64,000 nt of DNA from Oligella sp050920755 (GTDB taxonomy: Bacteria > Pseudomonadota > Gammaproteobacteria > Burkholderiales > Burkholderiaceae_B). Under the pieces are notes generated by a model. That model did no database searches and was not told the origin of the DNA. It was given only the letters and a program-made list of their open reading frames with translations. The DNA lies in NCBI RefSeq assembly GCF_050920755.1, contig NZ_CP158480.1:2418001-2482000 (forward strand). Reading direction: 5' to 3'. Below, piece by piece: positions 51,160 to 60,043 of the stretch; within the stretch, counting starts at the first letter, position 1; the number at the start of each line of letters is the position of its first letter. Both the position numbers and the translations under genes were made by a program.

Positions 51160-52146
51160 TTACTTGATTAAGCCGAAGCTTTCAGCGACTTCAGCATACG
51201 CTTTAACGCGCTCTTTAACATAGTCATCAAGCTCTTTACCCGCTACATCGCGAGGGAATAAGCCTTGCTGCTGCTGAATTTCTTTAAAAGTATCGGTTTT
51301 ATAAAGCTCATTAAAAGCGTTTACCCACCAATCGTACTGCTCATCACTCACATCAGGTCCGACATAAAAGCCACGGATAACAGACCAAATAATGTCGTAA
51401 CCTAATTCCTTAGCCGTAGGTACATCCTCTAAAACACCCGGTAGACGCTCTTCACTGAAGACCGCTAGTACACGCATATCCGATCCACCCTCAATAGAGC
51501 CTATAGCCTCAGCAGCACCGGTCGATAGAATCTGTACATGATTACCGGTTAAAGCGGTCGCTGCTTCACCACCGCCTTCGAAAGCAACAAAACGGATTTT
51601 CTTATAATCCACATCAGCGGCTTTGGCCGTTAAGGCAACCACCATCCAGTCCTGGCTACCTACTGAACCACCGGCACCGAAAACAACTTTGCTCGGTTCG
51701 GCTTTAAGCGCTTGAATCAGATCGTCAAGATTTTTAAAGGGAGAGTCTTTACGTACCATTAAGGCGCCATAGTCAGTTCCTACACTGGCTAACCAACGCA
51801 CATCGTCTACACCGTAGCGACCGAATTTACCCTGCGCCAGATTCAATAAAGAACCGCCGGAGAAAGCGACGATGGCATTCGGATCATTCCGACGCTGAGC
51901 GACGATATTGTTATAAGCTACCGCACCGATACCGCCCGGCATATAGATGGTGCGCATCGGATTTTTTAAAATATCACTGTTCTGAAAGCTGTTAACCGCA
52001 ATTCGACAGGTTAAATCAAAACCGCCACCCGGTTGAGCCGGAGCAATACACTCGGGACGATTAGGCTCTTGGGCCTGAACAACATTGGCTGAAAACAATA
52101 AACCGGAAGCCAATAACAACGTGGAAAACTTTTTAGCTAAACGCAT
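51160..52146 (-). CDS. tctC: Tricarboxylate-binding periplasmic protein (TctC/Bug family)
   Basis: Periplasmic receptor of the TctABC transporter. The 328 residues start with a signal peptide (MRLAKKFSTLLLASGLLFS, cleavage near VQA-QEP at 26). The Bug-fold ligand loop ECIAPAQPGGGFDLTCR near 32-48 is of the tricarboxylate type (PAxPGGGxD), and GAGGSVGSQDWMVVALTAKA near 147 is the second ligand segment. ATG is preceded by AAGGAGGAG. Probably controlled by TctD through repeats upstream. Confidence 0.95.
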   Translation of the reverse strand: MRLAKKFSTLLLASGLLFSANVVQAQEPNRPECIAPAQPGGGFDLTCRIAVNSFQNSDILKNPMRTIYMPGGIGAVAYNNIVAQRRNDPNAIVAFSGGSLLNLAQGKFGRYGVDDVRWLASVGTDYGALMVRKDSPFKNLDDLIQALKAEPSKVVFGAGGSVGSQDWMVVALTAKAADVDYKKIRFVAFEGGGEAATALTGNHVQILSTGAAEAIGSIEGGSDMRVLAVFSEERLPGVLEDVPTAKELGYDIIWSVIRGFYVGPDVSDEQYDWWVNAFNELYKTDTFKEIQQQQGLFPRDVAGKELDDYVKERVKAYAEVAESFGLIK

Positions 52147-52186
52147 AGCTCCTCCTTAAGAGAGTATTTAATAATGAGATATGCGT

Positions 52187-52221
52187 TTACAATAACTTTC
52201 AGTAGCTTTCGATTAGCTTTC
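52187..52221 (-). promoter_or_regulatory. Probable TctD box and -35 of tctCBA
   Basis: On the minus strand GAAAGCTA (52221-52214), GAAAGCTA (52210-52203) and GAAAGTTA (52200-52193) follow each other with spacings of 11 and 10 bp, one helical turn each. They abut TTGTAA (52192-52187), a possible -35. OmpR-type regulators bind such direct repeats. A TATAAT at 52237-52232 upstream offers an alternative promoter. Confidence 0.6.
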
Positions 52222-52283
52222 AAAACGAAAAATTATAGGGAAAATACTAGGTTAAAGCGTATTGTTTTTGACAATGAACCTTT

Positions 52284-53729
52284 TTAGTCGTTAATTAATT
52301 TTTTATTAAAAATCAAGCGAGTACATAAACCGGGCCCCGCTTGATTATTAAAAATTTCAAAGCGCCCATGATGCACTTCCATCACACTCTGCACAATAGA
52401 CAACCCCAAACCGAAACCGGCCTGCTTTTTGCCCTCCTGACCTCGTCTAAAACGCTTACCTGCACCGGCCAAATCAAGCTCACTCATGCCGGGGCCATTA
52501 TCTTTTAATTGTAAAATCACTTCTGCTTCAGTTTCAATCACACTTAAAGTGATCTCCGAGCGTTTAGGGCAATAACGAATCGCATTAATAATCAAATTAC
52601 TGAGTGCTTCTCGAATTAACCAAGCAATTCCCTTGATATACACTGATTGATTGACCACTTCCAGACCGTAATCCATCTTCTTTTTAAGTGCTTCAGTGGC
52701 GTTTTCCGAGACCACCTGCTCGGCTAAGGCATTTAATTCAATGACATCAAACCCATCCGCATTTGCATAAACATCAGCAGAACTCTGCACCTTCGCTAGA
52801 CTCAAAAATTGGTTAGTGAGATTAATTGTGTTCTGTAAGCGATTTTTAGTCGCCGTTAACGCCTCATGCAGTTCCGGTGAATCACTCAAACTCTCGGCAT
52901 ATTCCAACTGTGTATAAATCACCGATAAAGGCGTACGTAATTGATGTGATGCGTCATCAAGAAACACCCGCTGCTGCTCCGCCTTTTTGGCATAGCGCTC
53001 AATATGACCGTTAATGGCACGGGTTAAAGGGCGCATTTCACGCAACAATAATCCCTCATCCAATGGCCGCAAATCATCCAATCTGCGCTCCTCGATATTT
53101 TTAGAAGCGGTTCTTAATAAAGATGAGGTAAGAATCACCGTCAAATAAATAAGACCGATAAGTATCAGGATAATCAATAAATTACTGAGGATGGTTTCCC
53201 ACATATATTGACGAATCACCGCATCACGATCGGCTTGGGTCTCCGCAACCTGAATCAAAAGCGAGGAATTATTCGCATGCTCTTGTAACACGGGCATTTG
53301 AACGCGCATACTGGCTACTCGTACCGCTTCACCCAAATAAATTCTATCTTCAAAAAAAGGCGTATCAATTTTTAAGGACTCCGTAGGTAGCGGCAAATCC
53401 ACATAACCTATCTCAGTCAATCCATCACCTGTCAATACCCTAAAATAAACCCGGCTATTGGTCGTCAACTCCAACAACTCAAATAAATAAAAAGGCTGCT
53501 CCATACCGATACCGCCGCTATCGTAGTACATGTTTTTTGAAATAGCATAGAGCGCACTGGCTAAGGAACGGTCAAAGGCTTTATTTACATGCTCGTAGAT
53601 ATTGGCCAGTGAGGTCAAAACACTCACCGCCATCACACATAAAGTAGATGGAATCAACAGCCAAAGCAGCAGATTCTTAAGACTGCTACCACTTAAACGC
53701 TTCAGCAGTAATTGTCGAAAATCAGTCAT
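52284..53729 (-). CDS. tctE: Sensor histidine kinase TctE
   Basis: Membrane sensor for external tricarboxylates, partner of TctD. From ATG 53729 (MTDFRQLLLKRL) the protein has 481 residues and overlaps tctD by 8 bp. It has a first transmembrane segment near 20-42, a periplasmic 2CSK_N-type sensor part to about 160, a second membrane segment near 175-200, the phosphoacceptor His in FLDDASHQLRTPLSV near 257-271 and the ATPase motifs NLIINAIRY, LKDNGPGMSE and GFGLGLSIV. Confidence 0.93.
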   Translation of the reverse strand: MTDFRQLLLKRLSGSSLKNLLLWLLIPSTLCVMAVSVLTSLANIYEHVNKAFDRSLASALYAISKNMYYDSGGIGMEQPFYLFELLELTTNSRVYFRVLTGDGLTEIGYVDLPLPTESLKIDTPFFEDRIYLGEAVRVASMRVQMPVLQEHANNSSLLIQVAETQADRDAVIRQYMWETILSNLLIILILIGLIYLTVILTSSLLRTASKNIEERRLDDLRPLDEGLLLREMRPLTRAINGHIERYAKKAEQQRVFLDDASHQLRTPLSVIYTQLEYAESLSDSPELHEALTATKNRLQNTINLTNQFLSLAKVQSSADVYANADGFDVIELNALAEQVVSENATEALKKKMDYGLEVVNQSVYIKGIAWLIREALSNLIINAIRYCPKRSEITLSVIETEAEVILQLKDNGPGMSELDLAGAGKRFRRGQEGKKQAGFGLGLSIVQSVMEVHHGRFEIFNNQAGPGLCTRLIFNKKLIND

Positions 53730-54402
53730 TTTCAGTACTCTGTAGGCAATAACCGATTCCCCGTAAGGTAGTAATCTCAACGGCAGAAGACGGTAGTTTT
53801 TTGCGTAAACGATGAATAATCACCTCGATCGCCTCCAAACCGAGATCGCTGTCAGCGTCAATTAAACGATCCAAAATATATTGCTTAGCGACAGGCTCCC
53901 CACTCTTTAACATCAATGTTCTTAAAACGGCGAACTCTCGCGGCGTCAGGGCCAAAGCCTCCGCTTCATAGGTAAACTGATGCTGCTTTAAATCAAGCTT
54001 TAATCCGCCTAAAGATAAACCGGTTTTTTCAAGACCGCGACTACGTCTAACCAAGGCATGTAAACGTGCTTTTAGCTCATCGAGACTAAAGGGTTTGGCT
54101 AAAAAATCATCCGCCCCTAATTCCAACGTCTGCACCCTCTGTGCTAAGGAATCTCTGGCAGTCAGTATAAGAATAGGCGTGTAAATTTCCTTTTCGCGAA
54201 TTTTTTTGATTAACGTCATGCCATCAATGCCTGGTAAACCTAAATCCAATACAACAACATCAAAATCCTCTGTTATTAATCTTTTATAGGCGAGAGCACC
54301 GTCACTGGACCACTCGACGATCCAATCACTGTTTTGCTGCAAGCTTTTACTTAACCAATGAGCCAAGTCATGCTCATCTTCTACAATTAAAATTCGCATC
54401 AT
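53722..54402 (-). CDS. tctD: Response regulator TctD (OmpR family)
   Basis: Transcription activator phosphorylated by TctE. The 226 residues have the receiver domain with acidic pair in ILIVEDEHDLA, the phosphoacceptor Asp in VVVLDLGLPGIDGM near 51-64, Thr/Lys in LILTARDS and AKPFSLDEL, and the OmpR-type DNA-binding domain with LTPREFAVLRTLML near 148-161 and VIIHRLRKKL near 194-203. The tctD-tctE pair lies directly upstream of tctCBA, in the same direction. Confidence 0.95.
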   Translation of the reverse strand: MMRILIVEDEHDLAHWLSKSLQQNSDWIVEWSSDGALAYKRLITEDFDVVVLDLGLPGIDGMTLIKKIREKEIYTPILILTARDSLAQRVQTLELGADDFLAKPFSLDELKARLHALVRRSRGLEKTGLSLGGLKLDLKQHQFTYEAEALALTPREFAVLRTLMLKSGEPVAKQYILDRLIDADSDLGLEAIEVIIHRLRKKLPSSAVEITTLRGIGYCLQSTEND

Positions 54403-54531
54403 TCACCAAAAAATCATTAAAACCGAGCACGGTAGAAAGTGGCCACGCTAAAAATATCAACCGACTTCATATATAGTAGATCAAAAGACTGTCATAATTA
54501 AGTAGTATAAATCTTCACTCCGGGGTAAAAA

Positions 54532-55488
54532 ATGCAGAAAACTAAAATTGTCATGCTGGATGACTGGGAAAACTACTTCTCCTCACAGCTGGACTGCTCA
54601 TCTTTTAAGGATAAAATAGATATCACTATCCATCAAAAAACACTTAAAGGCAAAGAACTGCATCAAGCTATTATCGATGCAGAAGTAATTATCCTATTGC
54701 GTGAACGTACTGCAGTCGATCGCGAATTTATTGCCAAAGCCCCTAAGTTAAAACAAATTATCTGCACCGGTAATCAGGTGCGCAACTTGGATAGCGAAGC
54801 GGTTCAAGAGGCCGGCATCAAACTTTCTTTTGCTAAGGGCGGTGATTCCAAATCCACTACAGCAGAACTCACTTGGACCTTAATGCTGAGTGCCTATAAA
54901 CAGTTAGATAAACTGAGAATCAGCCCCGCACAAAGACAATGGCGTCAACAGGATATAGCACATGAGGTTTTTATACCGACTATGCTTAAAGGCAAGCAAT
55001 TGGGCATTATCGGCTTGGGTAGTATAGGTCAGAAAGTAGCCGCTGTGGCGAAAGCCTTTGGCATGGAGGTAGCATGTTGGAGTCCGAACATGAATCCTAA
55101 ACGCGCTGCCGAACATGGGGCTAAAGCACTCAGCCTAGAGGAGCTCTTAAGCACTTCGGATATCGTCAGCATTCACCTCGTATTAAGCGAAAGCACCCAT
55201 CATATCCTTAATGCTGATAATCTCAACTCATTTAAAAAAGGCGCAGTTCTAGTAAATACCTCCAGAGCGGAAATTATCGATCCGGAGGCTTTATTAAATA
55301 CTTTGCAAAATGGCTCCCTTGGCTACTACGCAAGCGATGTCTTCGAACAAGAACCCCTACCAAGCGAACACCCCCTCTATTCGCTTGATAATGTACTGAT
55401 GACGGCTCATTTCGGATTTGTGGCTGAGGAGGTGTACCGATTATTTGCCGACAATATCCGTAAAGAGCTCATTGACTATTTGGGCTAG
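54532..55488 (+). CDS. D-2-hydroxyacid dehydrogenase family protein
   Basis: NAD(P)-dependent oxidoreductase acting on D-2-hydroxyacids. The 318 residues show the Rossmann motif GIIGLGSIGQKVA near 159-171 and the catalytic residues: Arg in NTSRAEIID near 242-250, Glu in DVFEQEPLP near 266-274 and His in MTAHFGF near 288-294. The specific substrate is not clear. The gene converges with the aminotransferase gene, with 3 bp between stops. Confidence 0.88.
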   Translation: MQKTKIVMLDDWENYFSSQLDCSSFKDKIDITIHQKTLKGKELHQAIIDAEVIILLRERTAVDREFIAKAPKLKQIICTGNQVRNLDSEAVQEAGIKLSFAKGGDSKSTTAELTWTLMLSAYKQLDKLRISPAQRQWRQQDIAHEVFIPTMLKGKQLGIIGLGSIGQKVAAVAKAFGMEVACWSPNMNPKRAAEHGAKALSLEELLSTSDIVSIHLVLSESTHHILNADNLNSFKKGAVLVNTSRAEIIDPEALLNTLQNGSLGYYASDVFEQEPLPSEHPLYSLDNVLMTAHFGFVAEEVYRLFADNIRKELIDYLG

Positions 55489-55491
55489 CGC

Positions 55492-56802
55492 TTAGAAGCG
55501 GGTCTCGGCCAATACGGCATCGTAAATAGCGAGTGCCGCTTTAACCTGCTCTTCACTGACCACTAATGGCGGTGCCACATGAATGCGGTTCTCCGCCATA
55601 AAGGGTAAAAGCCCCTTTGCAAGTAAAGCGTCTTTGACCTGATTCATGGCAGCGGCTGAGGGCGTGCTTTTAGTCGCACGATCCGTGACCAATTCAATCG
55701 CCCAGAACAAGCCGCGACCGCGTACATCGCCCACCATCTGATGCTTTTCTGCCAAGACCTTTAAGCCGGGGCCTAAAACCTCACGGCCGAGACGATCGGC
55801 ATTTTCCACCAGCTTTTCATCCTTCATGATGGCGATATTTTCAACAATAGAACTCATCGCCAAAGGATGACCGGAGTAAGTCAAACCGCCGGGGAACATC
55901 TTATCGTCAAAGTAATCACTGATGGCGTCGGAAATAATCACGCCACCCACCGGCACATAACCGGAGTTAACACCCTTGGCAATAGTAATCAGATCAGGGG
56001 TAATATCGGTATGCTGATGGGCAAACCACTTACCGGTACGTCCGAAACCGGCCATCACTTCATCCATAATCAGCATAATGCCGAACTCGTCGCAGAGCTT
56101 ACGCACACCCTCAAAATACCCCTGAGGCGGCACGAGAATGCCCACACTGCCCGGTAAGCTCTCCATAATAATGGCGGCAATATTACTCGGATCCTCAGAC
56201 TCAATCACACGGCGTAAATGCTGTAAAGCGCGCTCGCACTCCTGCTCCTCGCTATTGGACCAGAAATCACTACGATAGACGTGCGGGCCGAAGAAATGCA
56301 CAAAACTGTGTGCATATTCATTTTTAAAGCGACGACGCTCACCGGTCGCTTGAATTGCACCGCCGGTATTACCATGGTAAGAACGGTATTGAGAAAGAAT
56401 TTTATCTCTACCGGTAAAAATGCGTGCCATACGGAAAGCATTTTCCACCGCATCTGCACCGGCATTAGTAAAAAATACCTTTTTAAAACCCTTTGGTGCC
56501 ACACTTAAAATCGCTTCGGCGGCACGGGCACGACTGATATTGGCATGCGATGGTGCAATGGTGGCCAACTCCGCAGCCTGTTCCTGAATCGCCTTAATCA
56601 AACGCGGATGCTGATGACCAACGTTAGTATTAATCAGCTGACTACTGAAATCGAGGTATTCATTACCCTCAAAATCCCATACCCTAACCCCTGAGCCGGA
56701 CTTAATCGCCAAAGGATTGAGCGCTCCCTGTACTGACCAAGAGTGAAACACCTGACTGATATCGGCTTTTTTAACATCGTCATTACTTAATTGCTGAGTC
56801 AT
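55492..56802 (-). CDS. Class III aminotransferase (taurine-pyruvate aminotransferase-like)
   Basis: PLP-dependent omega-amino acid transaminase. The 436 residues include INTNVGHQHPRLIKAIQEQ near 58, VFFTNAGADAVENAFRMAR (PLP phosphate site) near 108-126, YRSYHGNTGGAI, LIMDEVMAGFGRTGKW near 235 with the cofactor Asp, and the PLP Lys in LITIAKGVNSGYVPVGGV near 265-282. The closest named relatives I know are taurine- or beta-alanine-pyruvate transaminases. There are no sulfonate genes nearby except a thiosulfate-type cytochrome pair upstream. Confidence 0.82.
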   Translation of the reverse strand: MTQQLSNDDVKKADISQVFHSWSVQGALNPLAIKSGSGVRVWDFEGNEYLDFSSQLINTNVGHQHPRLIKAIQEQAAELATIAPSHANISRARAAEAILSVAPKGFKKVFFTNAGADAVENAFRMARIFTGRDKILSQYRSYHGNTGGAIQATGERRRFKNEYAHSFVHFFGPHVYRSDFWSNSEEQECERALQHLRRVIESEDPSNIAAIIMESLPGSVGILVPPQGYFEGVRKLCDEFGIMLIMDEVMAGFGRTGKWFAHQHTDITPDLITIAKGVNSGYVPVGGVIISDAISDYFDDKMFPGGLTYSGHPLAMSSIVENIAIMKDEKLVENADRLGREVLGPGLKVLAEKHQMVGDVRGRGLFWAIELVTDRATKSTPSAAAMNQVKDALLAKGLLPFMAENRIHVAPPLVVSEEQVKAALAIYDAVLAETRF

Positions 56803-56890
56803 AAACTGCTCCTCTGAAATTACTTATACTTAACGCTTATGCTATGCAGCATTTCACTCATAGTAGCCGGTTATGGGCAAAAAAGCCAAC

Positions 56891-56927
56891 AAAAAACGGC
56901 GCTTCAGATTAGTCCCCAAAACGCCGT
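56891..56927 (-). terminator. Terminator after the cytochrome pair
   Basis: Stem ACGGCG/CGCCGT (56922-56927 with 56896-56901 as minus-strand arms) followed by a run of T on the minus strand. The loop is long (20 bases). Confidence 0.6.
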
Positions 56928-56952
56928 CATAGCTGCTGTCAACCGTCGTCAA

Positions 56953-58026
56953 TTAGTTAGACTTGGCTTCTGTTTCTTCTGGCTTTTTACCGAAATAACG
57001 CGGCTTTAATGCATCAGGCTTTAAGAAATCCTTGTACCCGACGTTATCATGGTCACCCAAGACCTTGCCGTCGACTTCCTGACCATACAGCGTATGCTTG
57101 TGGAAAGTATCTTTGTATAATGCCAAGGTTTCAGCAATATCACCTGTATAGCGTGGATCCTGTGGTCGTTCCTGTGAGTCCACGTAAGCAGCAATATCCC
57201 ATGCATCCGCATCCTCAATCAGCGGGGCTGCACCTAAAGGCATATTGTATTTAATAAAGCCTGCTAAGGTGAACACACGAGAAATACCGGCACCCCAGTT
57301 ATAAGAACCGTCACCCCATAACGGTGGGAACACTGCCTTTTCACCGGCAAATCTACCCAGACCGTCCTCACCGTGACAAATAGCACAGTTTTGCGCATAA
57401 AGCTCCTTACCGCGCACGCGGTCAGGCTCTTTACCTTCAGGCAAAGGCTTCGGTCTAGGATAACCGCGACCGTAAATCGGTGCTTCCGGATACATCGCTA
57501 CACCCTTGGCTAACCACTGATGATAGGCGGTTAAAGCAACCATCTCATCACTACCGTAGGCAGGTGGTTTGCCGTTCATTGAATAGCTGAAACAGCCGGC
57601 CAAACGCTCTTCAAAGTTATTAACGTGGTTATTTTTGCCACGGAAATCAGGCAAGGTCACCAACGCAGGCCACACCGGACCGGCAAAGGGACGGGAACCT
57701 GCACCCAGGTGACAGCTTGAACAGTTCATGTCATTAAAAACGTTTTTACCACGTAACTGCTGCGTATTGGTAAAGAGATCATAACCGTAACGGATGGCCT
57801 CTTTGAGCTTAGGGTGCATCTCGGCCGCTTCCAAATCATCCATGGTTGGTGGGATATGTACTAACTCACCCTCTTTAGGCTCCGGGAAACCGGGTAATAG
57901 CTCTCTTAGCATCTGACGCTCTTCATCCGTCAAGTCTGATGCCATTTTTGTTAATTGAGCACTCGCAGGACCGGTTACTGCTAAGCCCAAACCCAAACTC
58001 AATGCTAATAATAATTTCTTCATCAT
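56953..58026 (-). CDS. tsdA: Dihaem c-type cytochrome, thiosulfate dehydrogenase (TsdA)-like
   Basis: Periplasmic enzyme that in TsdA proteins joins two thiosulfates to tetrathionate. The 357 residues begin with a signal peptide (cleavage near ASA-QLT at 23) and carry two haem sites, CSSCH at 102-106 and CAICH at 214-218. Cys145 in AGCFSYSMNGKPP matches the unusual Cys ligand of TsdA haem 1, and VFPPLWGDGSYNWGAGI near 232-248 is typical of TsdA. It is longer than A. vinosum TsdA because of N- and C-terminal extensions. The cytochrome upstream would be its electron acceptor. Confidence 0.78.
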   Translation of the reverse strand: MMKKLLLALSLGLGLAVTGPASAQLTKMASDLTDEERQMLRELLPGFPEPKEGELVHIPPTMDDLEAAEMHPKLKEAIRYGYDLFTNTQQLRGKNVFNDMNCSSCHLGAGSRPFAGPVWPALVTLPDFRGKNNHVNNFEERLAGCFSYSMNGKPPAYGSDEMVALTAYHQWLAKGVAMYPEAPIYGRGYPRPKPLPEGKEPDRVRGKELYAQNCAICHGEDGLGRFAGEKAVFPPLWGDGSYNWGAGISRVFTLAGFIKYNMPLGAAPLIEDADAWDIAAYVDSQERPQDPRYTGDIAETLALYKDTFHKHTLYGQEVDGKVLGDHDNVGYKDFLKPDALKPRYFGKKPEETEAKSN

Positions 58027-58032
58027 GGCCCC

Positions 58033-58707
58033 CTATTTCTTTTCCTCTTTTGCTGCCGGTTTAGAAGCCAAATAGGCTGCTACCGCATCAATATCTTCAT
58101 CAGTCAAGCGTTTAGCAACGCGCGACATCAAATGTAGAGGATCGTTAGTGCGGCTATCTTCCTTCCAGTCATTAATGGCTTTTTTAACATAAGCTGGATT
58201 TTGGCCGTTAATATTAGGGAATGTATTGCCGATACCATAGGCATCAACACCATGACAGGCCACACAGGCCGGGATATAGCGATTCCAGTCACCCTGATAA
58301 ACCAACTTCTCACCCAGTGCCAGAACCTCTTCACTTGCTTCCACCTTGAAGTCCTCAGCCTTAACTACCGGCAAAGACGCGTAGTAGTGACTGACGTCAT
58401 GCAATTGCTGCTCGGTTAATAAATCAGCAAAAGGCTTCATGCTGACATTAACGCGAGTGCCGTTTTTATACGACTCGACTTGATGTTGCAAATAACCGGC
58501 ATCTAAGCCGGTAAGACGGGGTCTATATTCAACACCCGGAACGCTGGAGCCCGAGCCGGTCTCCATATGACAGGCTACGCAAAGCGCAGATACTTCCTTA
58601 CCACGGTCCAACACGGCTTGGTCAACTTGAGCAATCGCTACGGAACTCATCGCAAATGCCCCGGTCATAAGTAACGCTTTGGCCATCTCCCTTGACCTAA
58701 ACATCAT
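58033..58707 (-). CDS. tsdB: Dihaem c4-type cytochrome (TsdB-like)
   Basis: Periplasmic electron carrier, probably taking electrons from the TsdA-like protein encoded 6 bp downstream. I chose the ATG at 58707, with GAGGAGGAA seven bases upstream (58704 is equally close); a signal peptide follows (LLMTGAFAMSSVAIAQ). Two CVACH haem sites lie in SALCVACHMETGSG and IPACVACHGVDAYG, each with the c4-type surroundings YLQHQVESYKNGTR and YVKKAINDWKEDSR. Confidence 0.8.
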   Translation of the reverse strand: MMFRSREMAKALLMTGAFAMSSVAIAQVDQAVLDRGKEVSALCVACHMETGSGSSVPGVEYRPRLTGLDAGYLQHQVESYKNGTRVNVSMKPFADLLTEQQLHDVSHYYASLPVVKAEDFKVEASEEVLALGEKLVYQGDWNRYIPACVACHGVDAYGIGNTFPNINGQNPAYVKKAINDWKEDSRTNDPLHLMSRVAKRLTDEDIDAVAAYLASKPAAKEEKK

Positions 58708-59017
58708 CTCAATTTCCTCCTCAAGAATAAATTGGATACCTATGATTTCAAAATAAAACGGAAATATGCCAAACAAATGTCGGGCATAAAGTGATTTTAC
58801 ATAAGGCGATTACTTTAAATTTAGAAATATCACAAAATACATCAAAATATCATCCTATTCACCGCACTCATCTTTCAGCTTAGCCGATTACTTTTTTCTT
58901 AAAAAGAGCGATAACCCTAATTTGCGACCATTGTTCACAAGAATTGCCATCTTCTTTGATTAATAGCAATACAATAAGCTTAAACACACACTGTAAATCT
59001 AATGTTAGGAGCAATTG
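58708..59017. promoter_or_regulatory. Divergent intergenic region, cytochrome pair and asparaginase
   Basis: No gene is visible in these 310 bp; the region is A/T-rich. TTGAT-TAAT-AGCAA at 58956-58969 matches nine of ten conserved positions of an Fnr box and lies about 50 bp before the asparaginase start. This is a weak, isolated match. Confidence 0.3.
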
Positions 59018-60028
59018 ATGTCGCAGCATTTAGCCAAAGTCGCCGTAGGTTCTTTAGGCGGCACCATCAGTATGACACCGGCCGCCAGTATTGATGGCAT
59101 TGTGCCGACGCTTTCTGCGACCGATCTGATTCGCACGATTCCGGGGGTGAGTGAAGTGGCACAAATTTATGCAGAAGCGCTTAATCAAGTGGCGAGTATT
59201 CACCTTAAATTTGAAGATCTTTTAGCGGCACTGAACTGGGCTGAACGGCAAGTGTCAGAGGGTGCTGCCGGGGTGATTCTCACCCAAGGCACCGACACTT
59301 TGGAGGAAAGTGCTTTTTTGCTCGACCTGTTGTGGCAACATCCGGAGCCACTGATTTTAATGGGCGCTATGCGTGGTGCCGCCGCCGTTTCTGCGGATGG
59401 TCCCGGAAATTTACTCAATGCCATTCAAGTGGCGGTGAGTGAAAATAGCCGAGCTCGCGGCGTTTTGGTGGTGATGAATGAACAAATGCACTACGCGCGC
59501 TGGGTACAAAAGCGTCACAGTTTAAGTACCGCAGCCTTTGTCTCAGAAGTAGCTCAGGCCGGCACGATCGTTGAGGGCAAAGCCGTGTATTTTGCTGCAC
59601 CCCCTAAACGCATGGTCTTTGATAAACCCGGACAGTGTACAAAAACGGTGTTATTGTGGACCAATCACTTAGATGAAGCCAGTGATTTACTGACTCAACA
59701 GGATAGTTTAGACCCTCTGGGCGAATGCTTTGACGGCATCGTCTTTGGCGGTGTCGGCGCCGGACATGTCAGTCCGGTATTGGCTCAATGGATCGGCAAA
59801 TGGGCTAATCTAAAGGCCATTCTGATTTGTAGCGGCACCGGTGCGGGCTCCACCACCTTTAATACCTACGGCTATCCCGGCGGCGAGGTGGATTTACAAA
59901 AGCATGGCGCCTTGATGGCAGGCTTTTTAAGCCCTAAAAAAGCGCGTCTCCTGCTTTGGGTTATTTTAGAAAATGACTTAGAACCCAAAAAAGCCGTTGC
60001 TGACTACCTCGACAGCATGACTTACTAA
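59018..60028 (+). CDS. Asparaginase
   Basis: Hydrolyses L-asparagine to aspartate and ammonia. The 336 residues from ATG 59018 (MSQHLAKVAVG, AGGAG eight bases upstream) contain both active-site Thr motifs: GSLGGTISM near 11-19 and ILTQGTDTLEESAFLLDLL near 88-106, and the MGAMRGA segment with its downstream ADGPGNLLNAI near 117-133. There is no signal peptide, so it is cytoplasmic. Whether it prefers asparagine, glutamine or another amide is not decided. Confidence 0.92.
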   Translation: MSQHLAKVAVGSLGGTISMTPAASIDGIVPTLSATDLIRTIPGVSEVAQIYAEALNQVASIHLKFEDLLAALNWAERQVSEGAAGVILTQGTDTLEESAFLLDLLWQHPEPLILMGAMRGAAAVSADGPGNLLNAIQVAVSENSRARGVLVVMNEQMHYARWVQKRHSLSTAAFVSEVAQAGTIVEGKAVYFAAPPKRMVFDKPGQCTKTVLLWTNHLDEASDLLTQQDSLDPLGECFDGIVFGGVGAGHVSPVLAQWIGKWANLKAILICSGTGAGSTTFNTYGYPGGEVDLQKHGALMAGFLSPKKARLLLWVILENDLEPKKAVADYLDSMTY

Positions 60029-60043
60029 TCGCTATCTGCCCGA

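Noticed and set aside
58956..58969. Fnr box before asparaginase as a firm call
   Set aside because: One mismatch in a short A/T-rich motif within an A/T-rich region is likely by chance; kept only as a weak note in the intergenic entry.
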